Below are positions 1 to 6,559 of a stretch of 10,484 bases of DNA, piece by piece. The stretch comes from Jimgerdemannia flammicorona (Eukaryota; Mucoromycota; Endogonomycetes; Endogonales; Endogonaceae). Under the pieces are notes generated by a model. It was not told where the DNA came from. It saw only the letters and a program-made list of their open reading frames with translations, and did no database searches. Made by a program: the position numbers and the translations under genes. Every line of letters begins with the position of its first letter. Position 1 is the stretch's first letter. Location: the NCBI GenBank assembly GCA_003990745.1, contig RBNI01007267.1, forward strand, positions 1-10,484, in the 5' to 3' direction.

Positions 1-303
1 CCCTACCTCTTCCCGATGAAAGACCACTTTGTCTAACACCATCACCACCCTCTCACCACTCTGCTTACAGATCGTTACCACCAGACTGCGATGTCAGCCC
101 CCCTGAGGACCCCAACCCACCCACCATCCAGTCAGCAGATCCCCCAACAGCTCCTCCCACCTTAACACCTTCTCCTACAGCCCCAACTACTGCCCCTCCT
201 CAAAAACAAAAAGCCAATGACCCACTATTCCCATCCATACTGCTAGTACCCACCCTATAGTGAGTCAACTATTACCCACCCTACCTACAAGCCGAGATCT
301 CAA
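1..303 (-). pseudogene. LINE ORF2 C-terminal segment, homologous to LINE-R
   Basis: The minus-strand translation from 303 reads LRSRLVGRVGNS, stop, LTIGWVLAVWMGIVG, HWLFVFEEG. LINE-R at 10086-10196 reads LRDRLVGGIEKEW, ITLGWVLAIWVGLAS, HWLFVFEDG. The DNA aligns without gaps over about 110 bases, and similarity continues toward base 1. The TGA at 265-267 replaces the Trp of the LINE-R copy (TGG to TGA), and more stops follow the FEEG block. The function of this region is not known to me; it lies after the zinc-binding motif in LINE-R. In LINE-L it sits directly after the RT core, so the connecting region has been deleted. Confidence 0.8.
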
Positions 304-309
304 GTCTTT

Positions 310-665
310 CCAGCAACCCCCCTCTCCCACCATCCAATAACATCCCCTCTCACCAGGCCATTACCTAATACCATTGTTTCACACTTGTGCCAATTGAGCT
401 TAGCCCTAGAGTTCTCCTCATACCACTCTACCATCTCTTTGAGCTCCTCAATATCTGTGATTGATCCCAGGCCAACCACTATATCATCTGCAAAGGCCCC
501 AACTTTCCACCCAATTCCAAAGACTGAGAGCTCCACTATTTTCTATCTGATTCTGTCCATTAGAGGTTCCAGGGAAAGTATATACAGAATGGGGGACAGT
601 GGGTCCCCCTGGGGCACACCCCTACCCAGAGGAAATGATATCTCTCTATGTCTATTACACATGAG
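310..665 (-). pseudogene. LINE ORF2 reverse transcriptase core, disrupted
   Basis: The reverse transcriptase of a LINE copies element RNA into DNA at a nicked target. The minus-strand translation reads RHREISFPLGRG then GVPQGDPLSPILYILSLEPL, the classic LINE RT block before the catalytic motif, and then GAFADDIVV. The catalytic pair is the two Asp of FADD at 483-494. Downstream, NWHKCETMVLG fits the usual RT block that follows FADD in LINEs. A TAG at 543-545 breaks the frame between the two blocks. It could be a former CAG, which would be a C-to-T change. After about 330 the frame shifts and the sequence enters the C-terminal segment. The fold is confident and the family (Tad-like) less so. 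Confidence 0.85.
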
Positions 666-690
666 CACAGCTCAACTCCCTTCCAGTAGG
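660..690. other. Junction between Gypsy-A pol and LINE-L
   Basis: Above about 690 the minus strand encodes the start of a Ty3/Gypsy RT (TGDTKPIYQKA, 721-689). Below about 660 it encodes a LINE RT (RHREISF). No recognisable residue of either family lies between, so the breakpoint is placed in this interval. By chance one frame stays open across it from 1018 to 560, giving a chimeric frame of dUTPase tail, Gypsy RT start and out-of-frame LINE sequence. Confidence 0.7.
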
Positions 691-925
691 CAGCTTTCTG
701 ATAGATGGGCTTAGTATCACCAGTGTCAACTTCATGGTAGTACTTGGGTTCTTGATTGTGAATATCCCTGAAGTCTGTAGCAAGTACTTCTTCATTCTGG
801 TACAGGATCTTGAGAAGTTGTTCCTCCAGGGAAAAGTTTTCTCCAATAGTATATGTGTGCTTGTTTTGGTCCTTGTCTTTCTTGTGTTCAAGTTTGGTAA
901 TCTTGGTAGCAATATAGGCTCCTCT
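689..925 (-). pseudogene. Gypsy-A pol: linker and reverse transcriptase N-terminus, truncated
   Basis: After the last dUTPase motif the same frame continues through a charged linker (LEHKKDKDQNKHT) and an acidic helix-like segment (SLEEQLLKILYQNEEVLATDF). It then reaches HEVDTGDTKPIYQKA at 736-689. The block H-x-I/V-x-T-G-D-x-x-P-I-x-Q-x is the standard start of a Ty3/Gypsy RT domain, just upstream of the finger region. No RT catalytic residues are present because the domain is cut within about 15 residues of its start. The frame runs on to a stop at 560-562, but everything below about 665 is LINE sequence read in the wrong frame. Confidence 0.75.
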
Positions 926-1299
926 TCCAGTAGATCCAAAGCCTTGTTCTCCTCTCTTAGTCTTGATGAGTTCAATGGCTTCAGTGATCTTGGGTTTCTT
1001 GATTTCATGGATCAGCATCTGGCCAATCCTATCATACTTCTTGATGTGGGGTTGTGATTTCTGACTATAAGGAAGATTTCACCAGTGTAATCAGGGTCAA
1101 TTACTCCTCCTTCAACTGAGATTTCACTTTTGGCCAGGCTGCTCCTGGTCTTGATAATTCCAGCATGGTTTTCTGATAGTTTGACTCCAATTTCAGTGCC
1201 AAGTAGGGTGGCAGTCTGTGGTTTGAGGGTAGCATCTTGAATGCTGGCAAGGTCTATTTCTATGGCTCCTTTAGTCTTGTATTCTGGAATCTTGGCTTC
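924..1299 (-). pseudogene. Gypsy-A dUTPase domain, one frameshift, otherwise nearly complete
   Basis: Trimeric dUTPases hydrolyse dUTP to dUMP and diphosphate and keep uracil out of new DNA. All five family motifs can be read on the minus strand. Motif 1 is GAIEIDLAS (Asp at 1252-1254). Motif 2 is TRSSLA (about 1132-1149). Motif 3 is GGVIDPDYTGEI (about 1075-1110), including the Asp/Tyr pair expected at the uracil pocket. Motif 4 is YDRIGQ (1019-1036). Motif 5 is RGEQGFGSTG (about 926-955), the glycine-rich tail that closes over the phosphates. The roughly 125-residue span is normal for the family. A frame change at about 1045-1052 separates motif 3 from motif 4, so this copy is dead. Position between protease and RT shows that it belongs to the polyprotein. 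Another frame change near 1300-1360 separates it from the upstream segment. Confidence 0.88.
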
Positions 1300-1364
1300 G
1301 GGTAGAACTTCTTGACCTTGAGGGTAATATCTGATTCTTGTTTCTTCTTATCATTACTTTCAGC

Positions 1365-1652
1365 TTAAAGCTCTGAGGGCTGATCATCTTCTGTAGCTTT
1401 CCTTTTTGCTTCAGCAGCTTCTTGCTCATATTTCTGTTGGTGGATTTTCCTGACTTCACTGATATAAGACCAGCAGTCATTCAGGTGTTCAGAGCAGTAC
1501 ATCCTAGTACCATGGGGGCATCTTCCTTGAGGGGCATAGCCATTGATAATCTTGTTATACCACTGCTCATCTGTGAGCTTGGGTGTCTTGTTCTTGTTCT
1601 TGTTCACTGAGTGCATGAAGACCTCTGTGTCCTCTTCATCTTCTTCCTCCAT
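1365..1652 (-). pseudogene. Gypsy-A pol segment with Cys/His cluster, function unknown
   Basis: This 95-codon open stretch follows the protease in the same frame and begins with a strongly acidic run. Its centre holds CPHGTRMYCSEHLNDC (1473-1520), spaced C-x-H-x5-C-x2-H-x3-C, which could bind a metal ion. Its end is a charged, helix-prone tail (HQQKYEQEAAEAKRKATE) before a TAA at 1365-1367. I do not recognise the domain. It sits where the polyprotein passes from protease to dUTPase, so a structural or nucleic-acid-binding role is possible. That is inference only; there is no catalytic motif. Confidence 0.5.
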
Positions 1653-1654
1653 AT

Positions 1655-2111
1655 CTGATAGAACTCCTTTGTAGACATTAATAGAGACTCATATCTTTCT
1701 TCCTCTATAGTTGATCTGCATCTTCTGGGCATTGAGGTCGATAATGGCCTTGGCCTTATAAAGCCATTGGTTGTCAATGAGGATGTCATAGTTGGTAGCA
1801 CTTGTAATAATCACATCTACTGGAATGGTAGCTCCTCCTATCTTGATGGGGACTTCTTGGATTTTGCCAAGGAGAGTAGCTTATGTACTATCTGCTGTAA
1901 CATAGACTATCTTGGTGGACTCTTCAATGTCCCAACCTAGGTGGTCAATTGCCTTCTTGCTCATGAGGCATCCTTCAGCACTGGTATCAATGATGGCATC
2001 AAAGATATAGTCTTTGATCTGACAATGGGGTATAGGCTGATGTCTTGTACTGGTCTTCAGATTCTTCACCTGAGTTTTCAGATTCTTCCTGTACATTGTG
2101 AGCTTCAACAA
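1655..2111 (-). pseudogene. Gypsy-A aspartic protease (retropepsin), active site altered
   Basis: This enzyme would cut the Gag-Pol polyprotein. The minus strand reads FDAIIDTSAEGCLMSKKAIDHLGW, whose active site (1977-1988) is D-T-S-A where the family has D-T-G-A. GGT to AGT, a G-to-A change, explains it and probably abolishes activity. Further on, TNYDILIDNQWLYKAKAIID followed by GRK matches the conserved second half of fungal Gypsy proteases, where the usual text is close to VGNDWL. Stops occur at 1881-1883 (TAA) and 1689-1691 (TGA, at a place where an Arg codon CGA is plausible). The frame lies +1 relative to gag, with the change somewhere around 2040-2110. Confidence 0.8.
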
Positions 2112-3481
2112 TCTTGTACTCTTGATTCTTGGCAGTAGTTACAAGTCTTACTCTCAACTGCTGTCTGAAGGCAGGAACTTTAGCTAGCTGTCCAAAAGTA
2201 GTATTGACCTTCTGTTCCTTGAGGTCCTTGTAGATATCATACTGGTGGATCTTGGTCTTGCACAGCTTCTGTTCCTTCTTGCTTTCACTTTCTCCTGAGA
2301 CTGGAATAGTGCCTTCAATGATTTGGTGGACAGCTTCATCTAACTCCATATCTTGATCAATCTCCTCAGATTGGGTCTTGCTTTGAATAGTGACAGCTAG
2401 GGTCTTCTTTAGTCTTCCAACTGACTTGCTGTTGCTCTTCTTGTCATAGGGCTTGGACCAGGTTCTGGTATCTTCAGTAGTAGAGTAGAATTCAAGCTCC
2501 TCATAGTATTCTTCATCATCAGTATCACCAATCTCTTCAATGACTACTGTATTGGTTTGTTCTCTGGTTCTGCTAGCATTGCTTGATTGGGCTTTTTGTC
2601 TTGTTTTGGTCATGTAATTCTTTGCATAGTGGCCTTCTTTTCCATATCTGAAGCATGTGATATTGTATTCTTCTGTAGCAGCTGAAAATCTCTGCACTGG
2701 TCTCCTATTGGCACTTCAGACTTCTCTAACAACATCACCAAGGTGTGCAGTCATCTCAGCGAACTGCTTGGCAAGTTCCTCCACTGAGTCAGCTTTGGCT
2801 ACCTTGGGAGTAGGTGGAGTTGGTTGTCTGTTTACAACTGTGACAGGTATGATACTAGTTGGCTTTGATGGCTCAATCTTAATGCCAGTTATTTTCTCCA
2901 TTGAGTGTTTGGCAGGGTATCTGGCAGTCCAATATCTCTAGACAAAGACTACTTTTTGATCAAGGGTCAGTACAGTTAAGGTAGACCAGATTGCTAGGGC
3001 AATTTCAGAGTGAACTTCTTTGAGGAAGATTGAATCCACTATTTGTTCCTTAAGGGCATCATCATAGTCAGCCAAGACAATCTGGTGGCAGATTCAGGTA
3101 TAGAATGAGTTGGGATCTTTACTAAGTCCCTGATAGATAGTATTGAGTTGATCCTTGAGAGCTTGCTTGATCTTTTCAGTATAGTATGTTGTTCTGAGGA
3201 AGGCCTTCATGTTGGCAAGTTTGGCTATACCATTATTAGCAATAGTGGCTATATTGAACTTGTCTCTGGTAGGTCCTCTGAGGCTGACTAGTAGAAGGGC
3301 CAATTGTGCATCCACATCAAGGGCTCGTATAGTGGTGAATTGTTCAAAGTCTTCAATGAAGGTCAGGATTGACTCTTCAGTAGTATATCCATAGAATGTA
3401 GAGGGATGCATTTCTATCTTATCTTGAATTCTTGCAGGGGTGACTCTTGTAGTTAGAGTAGTTGTTGTGGAGTTTGTTCAT
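1999..3481 (-). pseudogene. Gypsy-A gag: capsid, zinc knuckle and acidic linker, interrupted
   Basis: Gag coats the element RNA and forms the particle. One minus-strand frame covers it. A possible ATG lies at 3479-3481 but is out of phase with the main frame, and a Thr-rich start (TNSTTTTLTTRV) precedes MHPSTFYGY at 3411. The capsid pattern P-x-x-F-x-G, FIEDFEQF, DVDAQLALLLVSLRGPTRDKF is typical of retrotransposon gag. Stops at 3094-3096 (TGA), 2938-2940 (TAG) and 2716-2718 (TGA) break it; TGA at former CGA is likely for two of them. The nucleocapsid knuckle at 2614-2655 keeps the first Cys, the Gly and the His, but its second and last Cys are Tyr (TGY to TAY). An acidic Asp/Glu-rich linker runs to the stop at 1999. 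Confidence 0.82.
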
Positions 3482-3527
3482 TTTTCAGCTTGAAAGTGAG
3501 AGATTTGTCTTGAATCACCAGCCAATA

Positions 3528-3537
3528 GGCACCAAGT
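3528..3537 (-). other. Possible primer binding site of Gypsy-A
   Basis: Directly after the LTR end (minus strand ...GTGACA) the sequence is ACTTGGTGCC. A PBS begins with TGG, the complement of the tRNA 3' CCA, and here TGGTGCC starts three bases from the LTR. I cannot name the tRNA, so this rests on position and the TGG only. Confidence 0.3.
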
Positions 3538-3975
3538 TGTCACATAGTGGTTGCTGAGTCCTTCAAATATGCCAGATTCTCTTCAAGATATATCTTTTAG
3601 ACTAACTATAAGTTTGTTATAAGCAAGTTCTTATTGGAGTACCTTCTCAAGGTCTTATAGTTCTCAAACTTCTTATCTTTAAACTGTCTTGTTATCTCTT
3701 AGATTACTTGTAAGGAAGTATATATATTGCACTGAGAGGAACTATATTATATACATTGTCATATAGTGAGCATTGAGTTCTTCAAATATATCAGATTCTC
3801 TTCAAGATATATCTCTTAGACTAACTACAAGTTTGTTATAAGCAAGTTCTTATTAAAGTACCTTTCTAAGATCTTATAGTCCTCAAACTTCTTATTTTTA
3901 AACTGTCTTGTTATCTCTTAGATTGCTTGCAAGAAATTGTATATATTGTACTGAGAGAAACTGACTTTATTTCAA
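3537..3975. repeat. 219-bp tandem duplication in the LTR
   Basis: Copy 1 (3537-3755) and copy 2 (3756-3974) align at a constant offset of 219. For example, CTTCAAATAT occurs at 3561 and 3780, and CTGAGAG at 3732 and 3951. I see roughly 25-30 differences by eye, mostly transitions, so the copies are about 87% alike. The array occupies the part of the LTR downstream of the TATA box. Confidence 0.9.
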
Positions 3976-3990
3976 AGAAAATAAGAGGAG

Positions 3991-3998
3991 TATTTATA
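3991..3998 (-). promoter_or_regulatory. TATA box of the Gypsy-A LTR
   Basis: The minus strand reads TATAAATA. Transcription would begin about 25-30 bases downstream, near 3961-3966. That places the start at the outer edge of the second 219-bp repeat copy and makes both copies R-U5 sequence. Confidence 0.5.
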
Positions 3999-4127
3999 CA
4001 AAATATGATTCAATGGTTGCTAAAATATAAAGCTAAATATAAATTCCAATAACTAAAATAAAATGCCAGGATAGGAAAAACTGCTAAGTTCCAGGGTTGG
4101 TACTGATGGTTGTACAGGTTCAGGATG

Positions 4128-4252
4128 CTAGTATAATTCAGTATTACATCAGAATACCAGTGCTGGTATTATCCAGTGTTACCTCAGAATGCTGGTACTG
4201 GTATTATCCAGTGTTACCTCAGAATGCCAGTGCTGGTATTATCCAGTGTAAT
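4128..4252. repeat. 35-bp tandem repeats in LTR U3
   Basis: CTGGTATTATCC starts at 4163, 4198 and 4233, an exact period of 35, with a degraded partial unit before it from about 4128. The unit includes a dyad CCAGTGCTGG (4157-4166 and 4227-4236) and CAGTGTTACCTCAGAATG. Short repeats at the start of U3 are often enhancer-like. Confidence 0.88.
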
Positions 4253-4259
4253 AAGGGAT

Positions 4260-5080
4260 TTAGAGCAGAATGTTCAGGATTATGGAGGCTTCATCCTCGT
4301 CATCAGAGATCAGGATGTCTTCAAAGGAGATGAGGTCTACAAATTCTTCATCATCACATGTTTCACATTCTTCGATGTTATGCGAGATGACATCATTGCC
4401 GATGATGTCATCATATTCAGCAGCAGGGAAATCGGGAACAAGGAGATCTGGAGCTCTCCAGTCTATAAGATTCTCTTCCACAAAATAGTGAATAAATGTG
4501 GGGTCTTGGAGAGGTCTAATCTGGATGCTTGGGCCTTGGAATACTGAGATCAGTCCATGTAGGAATTGGTCTGAGTTGTTCTGAAGGATGAGATACCAGA
4601 AGTCTTCTACTTTATCACTATTGAGGGTGATAGTAGACTGAGCTTCTGTAGCCACCCTGGCTTCTAGTGCATTGATATAGTGAGATAACAGGTCTCTGAA
4701 ATCTGAGACTCTAACATACTGATTGATCATGGTGTATACCTGAAGATCTGATGGATCTTCTTAGCTATTCTTGTTTCACGTATATCTATGAGAGTGGCAT
4801 CTTATAGCTCTTGAGTGCTGGCCTGTGGGAACTCCTGGCAGAGGAGGTTTCCTATTTCATACTCCTGCCACATTTGGAGGCATTCAGTAGCAATGGTGAT
4901 CCTTGTTTCCATTTCATGGCAGTAGAGGATATAATGATAAGGGTCTGCAGTACCCAGGTTGACACTGGGAGTCCTTCTTGAGCAGGTCCCCATGGCTCTT
5001 CTGATGTCTTTGAACATCCTTTCTTTGACTGAGATACCTTAGTAGTTCCTTGACCTTGAGGTTTGGTGGGCAGCAGGCAT
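4260..5080 (-). pseudogene. ORFX: unrecognised decayed frame of about 270 codons
   Basis: An ATG at 5078-5080 opens MPAAHQTSRSRNY, followed by a TAA at 5039-5041. The same frame then continues for 71 codons from 5017 (MFKDIRRAMGTCSRRTPS...), meets another TAA at 4802-4804, and runs on to about 4738. A one-step frame change then leads into a 156-codon stretch (MINQYVRVSDFRDLL...) ending at TAA 4260-4262. The first half is basic with several Cys. The second half is helix-prone and ends in a very acidic tail (EECETCDDEEF, ISDDEDEA). I recognise no family, signal peptide or membrane segment. Its base composition is like Gypsy-A and unlike neighbouring AT-rich Gypsy-B. The stop lies 6 bp before the LTR. 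It could be an extra gene of a retroelement, part of another unrecognised repeat, or a relic host gene. Confidence 0.55.
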
Positions 5081-5159
5081 TTTGTTTGTGGTAAGTCTTT
5101 GAGCTATTTTGGGATTAGTGGGTCTTATTGGTTGCTACTACTGCAGTTCCTTAATCCTT

Positions 5160-5167
5160 CTTTTATA
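5160..5167 (-). promoter_or_regulatory. TATA-like box upstream of ORFX
   Basis: The minus strand reads TATAAAAG about 80 bases before the ORFX ATG at 5080, a reasonable core-promoter distance with a short leader. This part of the window is AT-rich, so a chance match is possible. Confidence 0.35.
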
Positions 5168-5184
5168 TTCCTCAAGATACCCAT

Positions 5185-5208
5185 ACTGTGGTCACAATGA
5201 CTCACAGT
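5185..5208. other. Imperfect inverted repeat (hairpin) upstream of ORFX
   Basis: ACTGTGGTCA and TGACTCACAGT are separated by CAA and pair along ten positions with a single bulged base. It lies about 20 bp upstream of the TATA-like box on the minus strand. It could be a protein-binding dyad or chance. Confidence 0.45.
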
Positions 5209-5289
5209 TGGTCATTATTGCTCATCTTGTATGCTATATAATCTTGTGCTCTGATCTGGTGGCTTACAAGAAAAGACTGTCTCCTGTAC

Positions 5290-6055
5290 TAATGTCATCA
5301 TTTTGGGGTCTCTGTTATAATAGAGACAATGTGGTCAAGATATTTGACTTATTCTTTAAAGATTCACACTTCTTGAGCTTTGTATAAAGCTTGTATTTTT
5401 ACAGGATCTTCTGGACTACTTAGATATGCTTAAGATATTCTTTTTAGTTATACTAGAGATCAGGATATTATCTAAATATACCAATAAGAAAATAAATAGT
5501 TAGTCCTTGAATATCTTGTTTATGAGAGTCTGAAATATAGTAGATATATTGATAAGACCAAATACTAGAACTAGAAATTTGTAGAGTCCAAAGAAGATTA
5601 TAAATATAGTCTTGGAAATATCTTCTGACTTGATTCAGATTTGATAGTAATCCAATATGAGGTCTAACTTAGTAAAGTACTTAGCATTCTTAAGAGTATC
5701 AAAGATTTGATCAATTAAGGGTAGTGGATATCAGTTCTTAACTATAAGTTTATTAAGTATACAGTAGTCTATATATATTCACAAGGTACTATTTTTCTTC
5801 TTGACAAATAGGACTGATGAGCTATAGAGATATTTGCTTGATTGAATGACTTCTCATATAAGTAATTCTTCTAGTTTCTTCTTGACTGCTTCAATTTTGA
5901 GGGGTGATATATGGTATATATGCTTTTTAGATAATATAGCTCCTGAGGTTAGTTCAATTTTATAATTAACTTCTTGTAAACCAAGTAGCTTGTCTGGGAA
6001 GACATCCTTGAATTCTTCAAGTAATAACTTGATACTTTTATTAATTGATAGCTTC
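5290..6055 (-). pseudogene. Gypsy-B reverse transcriptase, catalytically dead
   Basis: The minus-strand translation follows the family closely. EEFKDVFPDKLLGL and VNYKIELTSGA open the domain, then LFVKKKNSTL, stop, IYIDYCILNKL, VKN, stop, YPLPLIDQIFDTL, AKYFTKLDLI, YYQI, stop, IKSEDISKTIF, FGLYKFLVLVFGLIN, LVYLDNILI. The catalytic YLDD reads YLDN (5467-5478; GAT to AAT). Three conserved Arg positions are TGA (before IYIDY, in KNRYPLP and in QIRI), as expected from CGA to TGA, and the Arg of YRALNK is Cys. A frame change after SITKK leads to EYLKHI and LYTKLKKCE, the connection toward RNase H; YLDHIVSIITETPK near 5290-5330 is the last recognisable piece. Both C-to-T and G-to-A changes appear on the coding strand. 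Confidence 0.88.
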
Positions 6056-6219
6056 TTATCTTGTTTCTTGGGACAAACTATTGCAACAAAGATATGTACT
6101 GCCTTCTTAAGTGTTTTTTTATACTATATTCCTGATAGTGTTGCAACTGGGGTCTTATTCATAGGCTTGTCTGTCTTGATAGTAATATTGACTCCATTTT
6201 AAAGTAAAGTAACTTCATT

Positions 6220-6540
6220 TTTATACTAATTAATATTCAGATTATGTTTGGTAAGCCAGAGTTTTCTAGGATCAGATCATGATCTCCTAGTAGTGCAATC
6301 TTGAAGTCTACTTGTTTTCAATATTTCTAGATCTTGATAGGTAGCTTGGCTGTAATTGACTTTATAGGATATAGTATACTATCTGCAGTAACTATACCAT
6401 CATTCTTAGGTGCAGGCTTAGTAAGAATCTTGAGATTTTTGATGAGGTTCTGGTTGATGAAGTTCTCTGTAGCTCTACTGTCTATAAGTACTTGAACTTC
6501 TTTTTCTTTAACTAGATATTTAAAAATGAGTATAACTTAA
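6220..6540 (-). pseudogene. Gypsy-B aspartic protease, active-site Gly lost
   Basis: The minus strand reads KEKEVQVLIDSRATENFINQ, then LIKNLKIL, TADSILYPI and LLGDHDLILENSGL. The active site at 6471-6482 is D-S-R-A where this Gypsy group has D-S-G-A (GGA to AGA), which should inactivate it. The later block corresponds to the conserved GxHDLILGxxWL segment, here with Gly to Glu. Stops appear after PIKI and elsewhere. The ATENFI form is typical of a Gypsy group different from Gypsy-A. Confidence 0.8.
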
Positions 6541-6559
6541 GCTCAATTTTCAGTAAGAC

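Larger units (their letters stand above)
1..665 (-). mobile_element. LINE-L: internally deleted LINE (non-LTR retrotransposon) remnant
   Basis: Read on the minus strand, this segment gives the RT core of a LINE ORF2 (665 to about 330), followed without the expected several hundred residues by the ORF2 C-terminal region (about 303 to 1). The latter matches the 3' part of LINE-R (plus strand, 10086 onward) at both DNA and protein level; both contain HWLFVFE. The element's 3' end lies beyond base 1. Its upstream half (ORF1, endonuclease, RT fingers) is missing: at about 660-690 the sequence becomes Gypsy-A pol. The plus strand is C-rich here, the mirror of G-rich LINE-R. The order of events is unclear: either LINE-L inserted 5'-truncated into Gypsy-A, or the two were joined by deletion. 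Confidence 0.85.
666..4253 (-). mobile_element. Gypsy-A: Ty3/Gypsy LTR retrotransposon, 3'-truncated, with dUTPase
   Basis: On the minus strand the order is 5' LTR (4253-3538), short leader, gag capsid, zinc knuckle, acidic linker, aspartic protease, Cys/His segment, dUTPase and the first residues of RT. The rest of RT, RNase H, integrase and the 3' LTR are absent because LINE-L sequence begins at about 665. Coding frames are recognisable over long distances but carry at least five stops and three frame changes. I count about ten CpG dinucleotides from 685 to 5100, far fewer than expected at roughly 40-45% G+C, while CpA and TpG are common. This fits methylation-driven CpG loss. The decay is milder than in Gypsy-B. 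Confidence 0.85.
3538..4253 (-). repeat. Gypsy-A 5' long terminal repeat (about 716 bp)
   Basis: On the minus strand the proposed LTR starts TATTAC at 4253 (from an expected TGTTAC by G to A) and ends GTGACA at 3538. These are short imperfect inverted termini of the TG...CA type. It lies about 57 bp upstream of the possible gag ATG. It contains U3-type short repeats (4128-4252), a TATA box (3991-3998) and a long R-U5 part made of two 219-bp tandem copies. No polypurine tract precedes 4253, which argues for a 5' LTR rather than the 3' LTR of another copy. Only one LTR is in the window, so the ends cannot be confirmed by comparison. Confidence 0.6.
5081..5289. other. Spacer between ORFX and Gypsy-B
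   Basis: No coding similarity is visible on either strand. It holds the TATA-like box and inverted repeat listed separately. A plus-strand open stretch at 5109-5387 crosses into the Gypsy-B RT on the opposite strand and is not credible. The Gypsy-B/ORFX boundary lies near its right end. Confidence 0.5.

Noticed and set aside
385..1057. Plus-strand open frames at 385-714 and 734-1057
   Set aside because: They lie opposite the LINE RT and Gypsy-A dUTPase/RT frames, which have clear motifs; these have none.
3964..3973. Minus-strand AATAAA in the LTR as a polyadenylation signal
   Set aside because: It lies almost on the predicted transcription start and is absent from the other 219-bp copy.
4128..4252. 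CRISPR array
   Set aside because: The 35-bp units abut without unique spacers, only about 3.5 are present, and the setting is an LTR in a eukaryotic element.
666..4253. An endogenous retrovirus of animals, suggested by dUTPase plus protease
   Set aside because: No envelope gene is seen, and the gag, protease and RT text match Ty3/Gypsy elements of fungal type.
5109..5387. A 92-codon plus-strand frame with hydrophobic start
   Set aside because: It crosses from the spacer into antisense Gypsy-B RT sequence, and its hydrophobicity reflects AT-rich codons. It is not a credible membrane protein.
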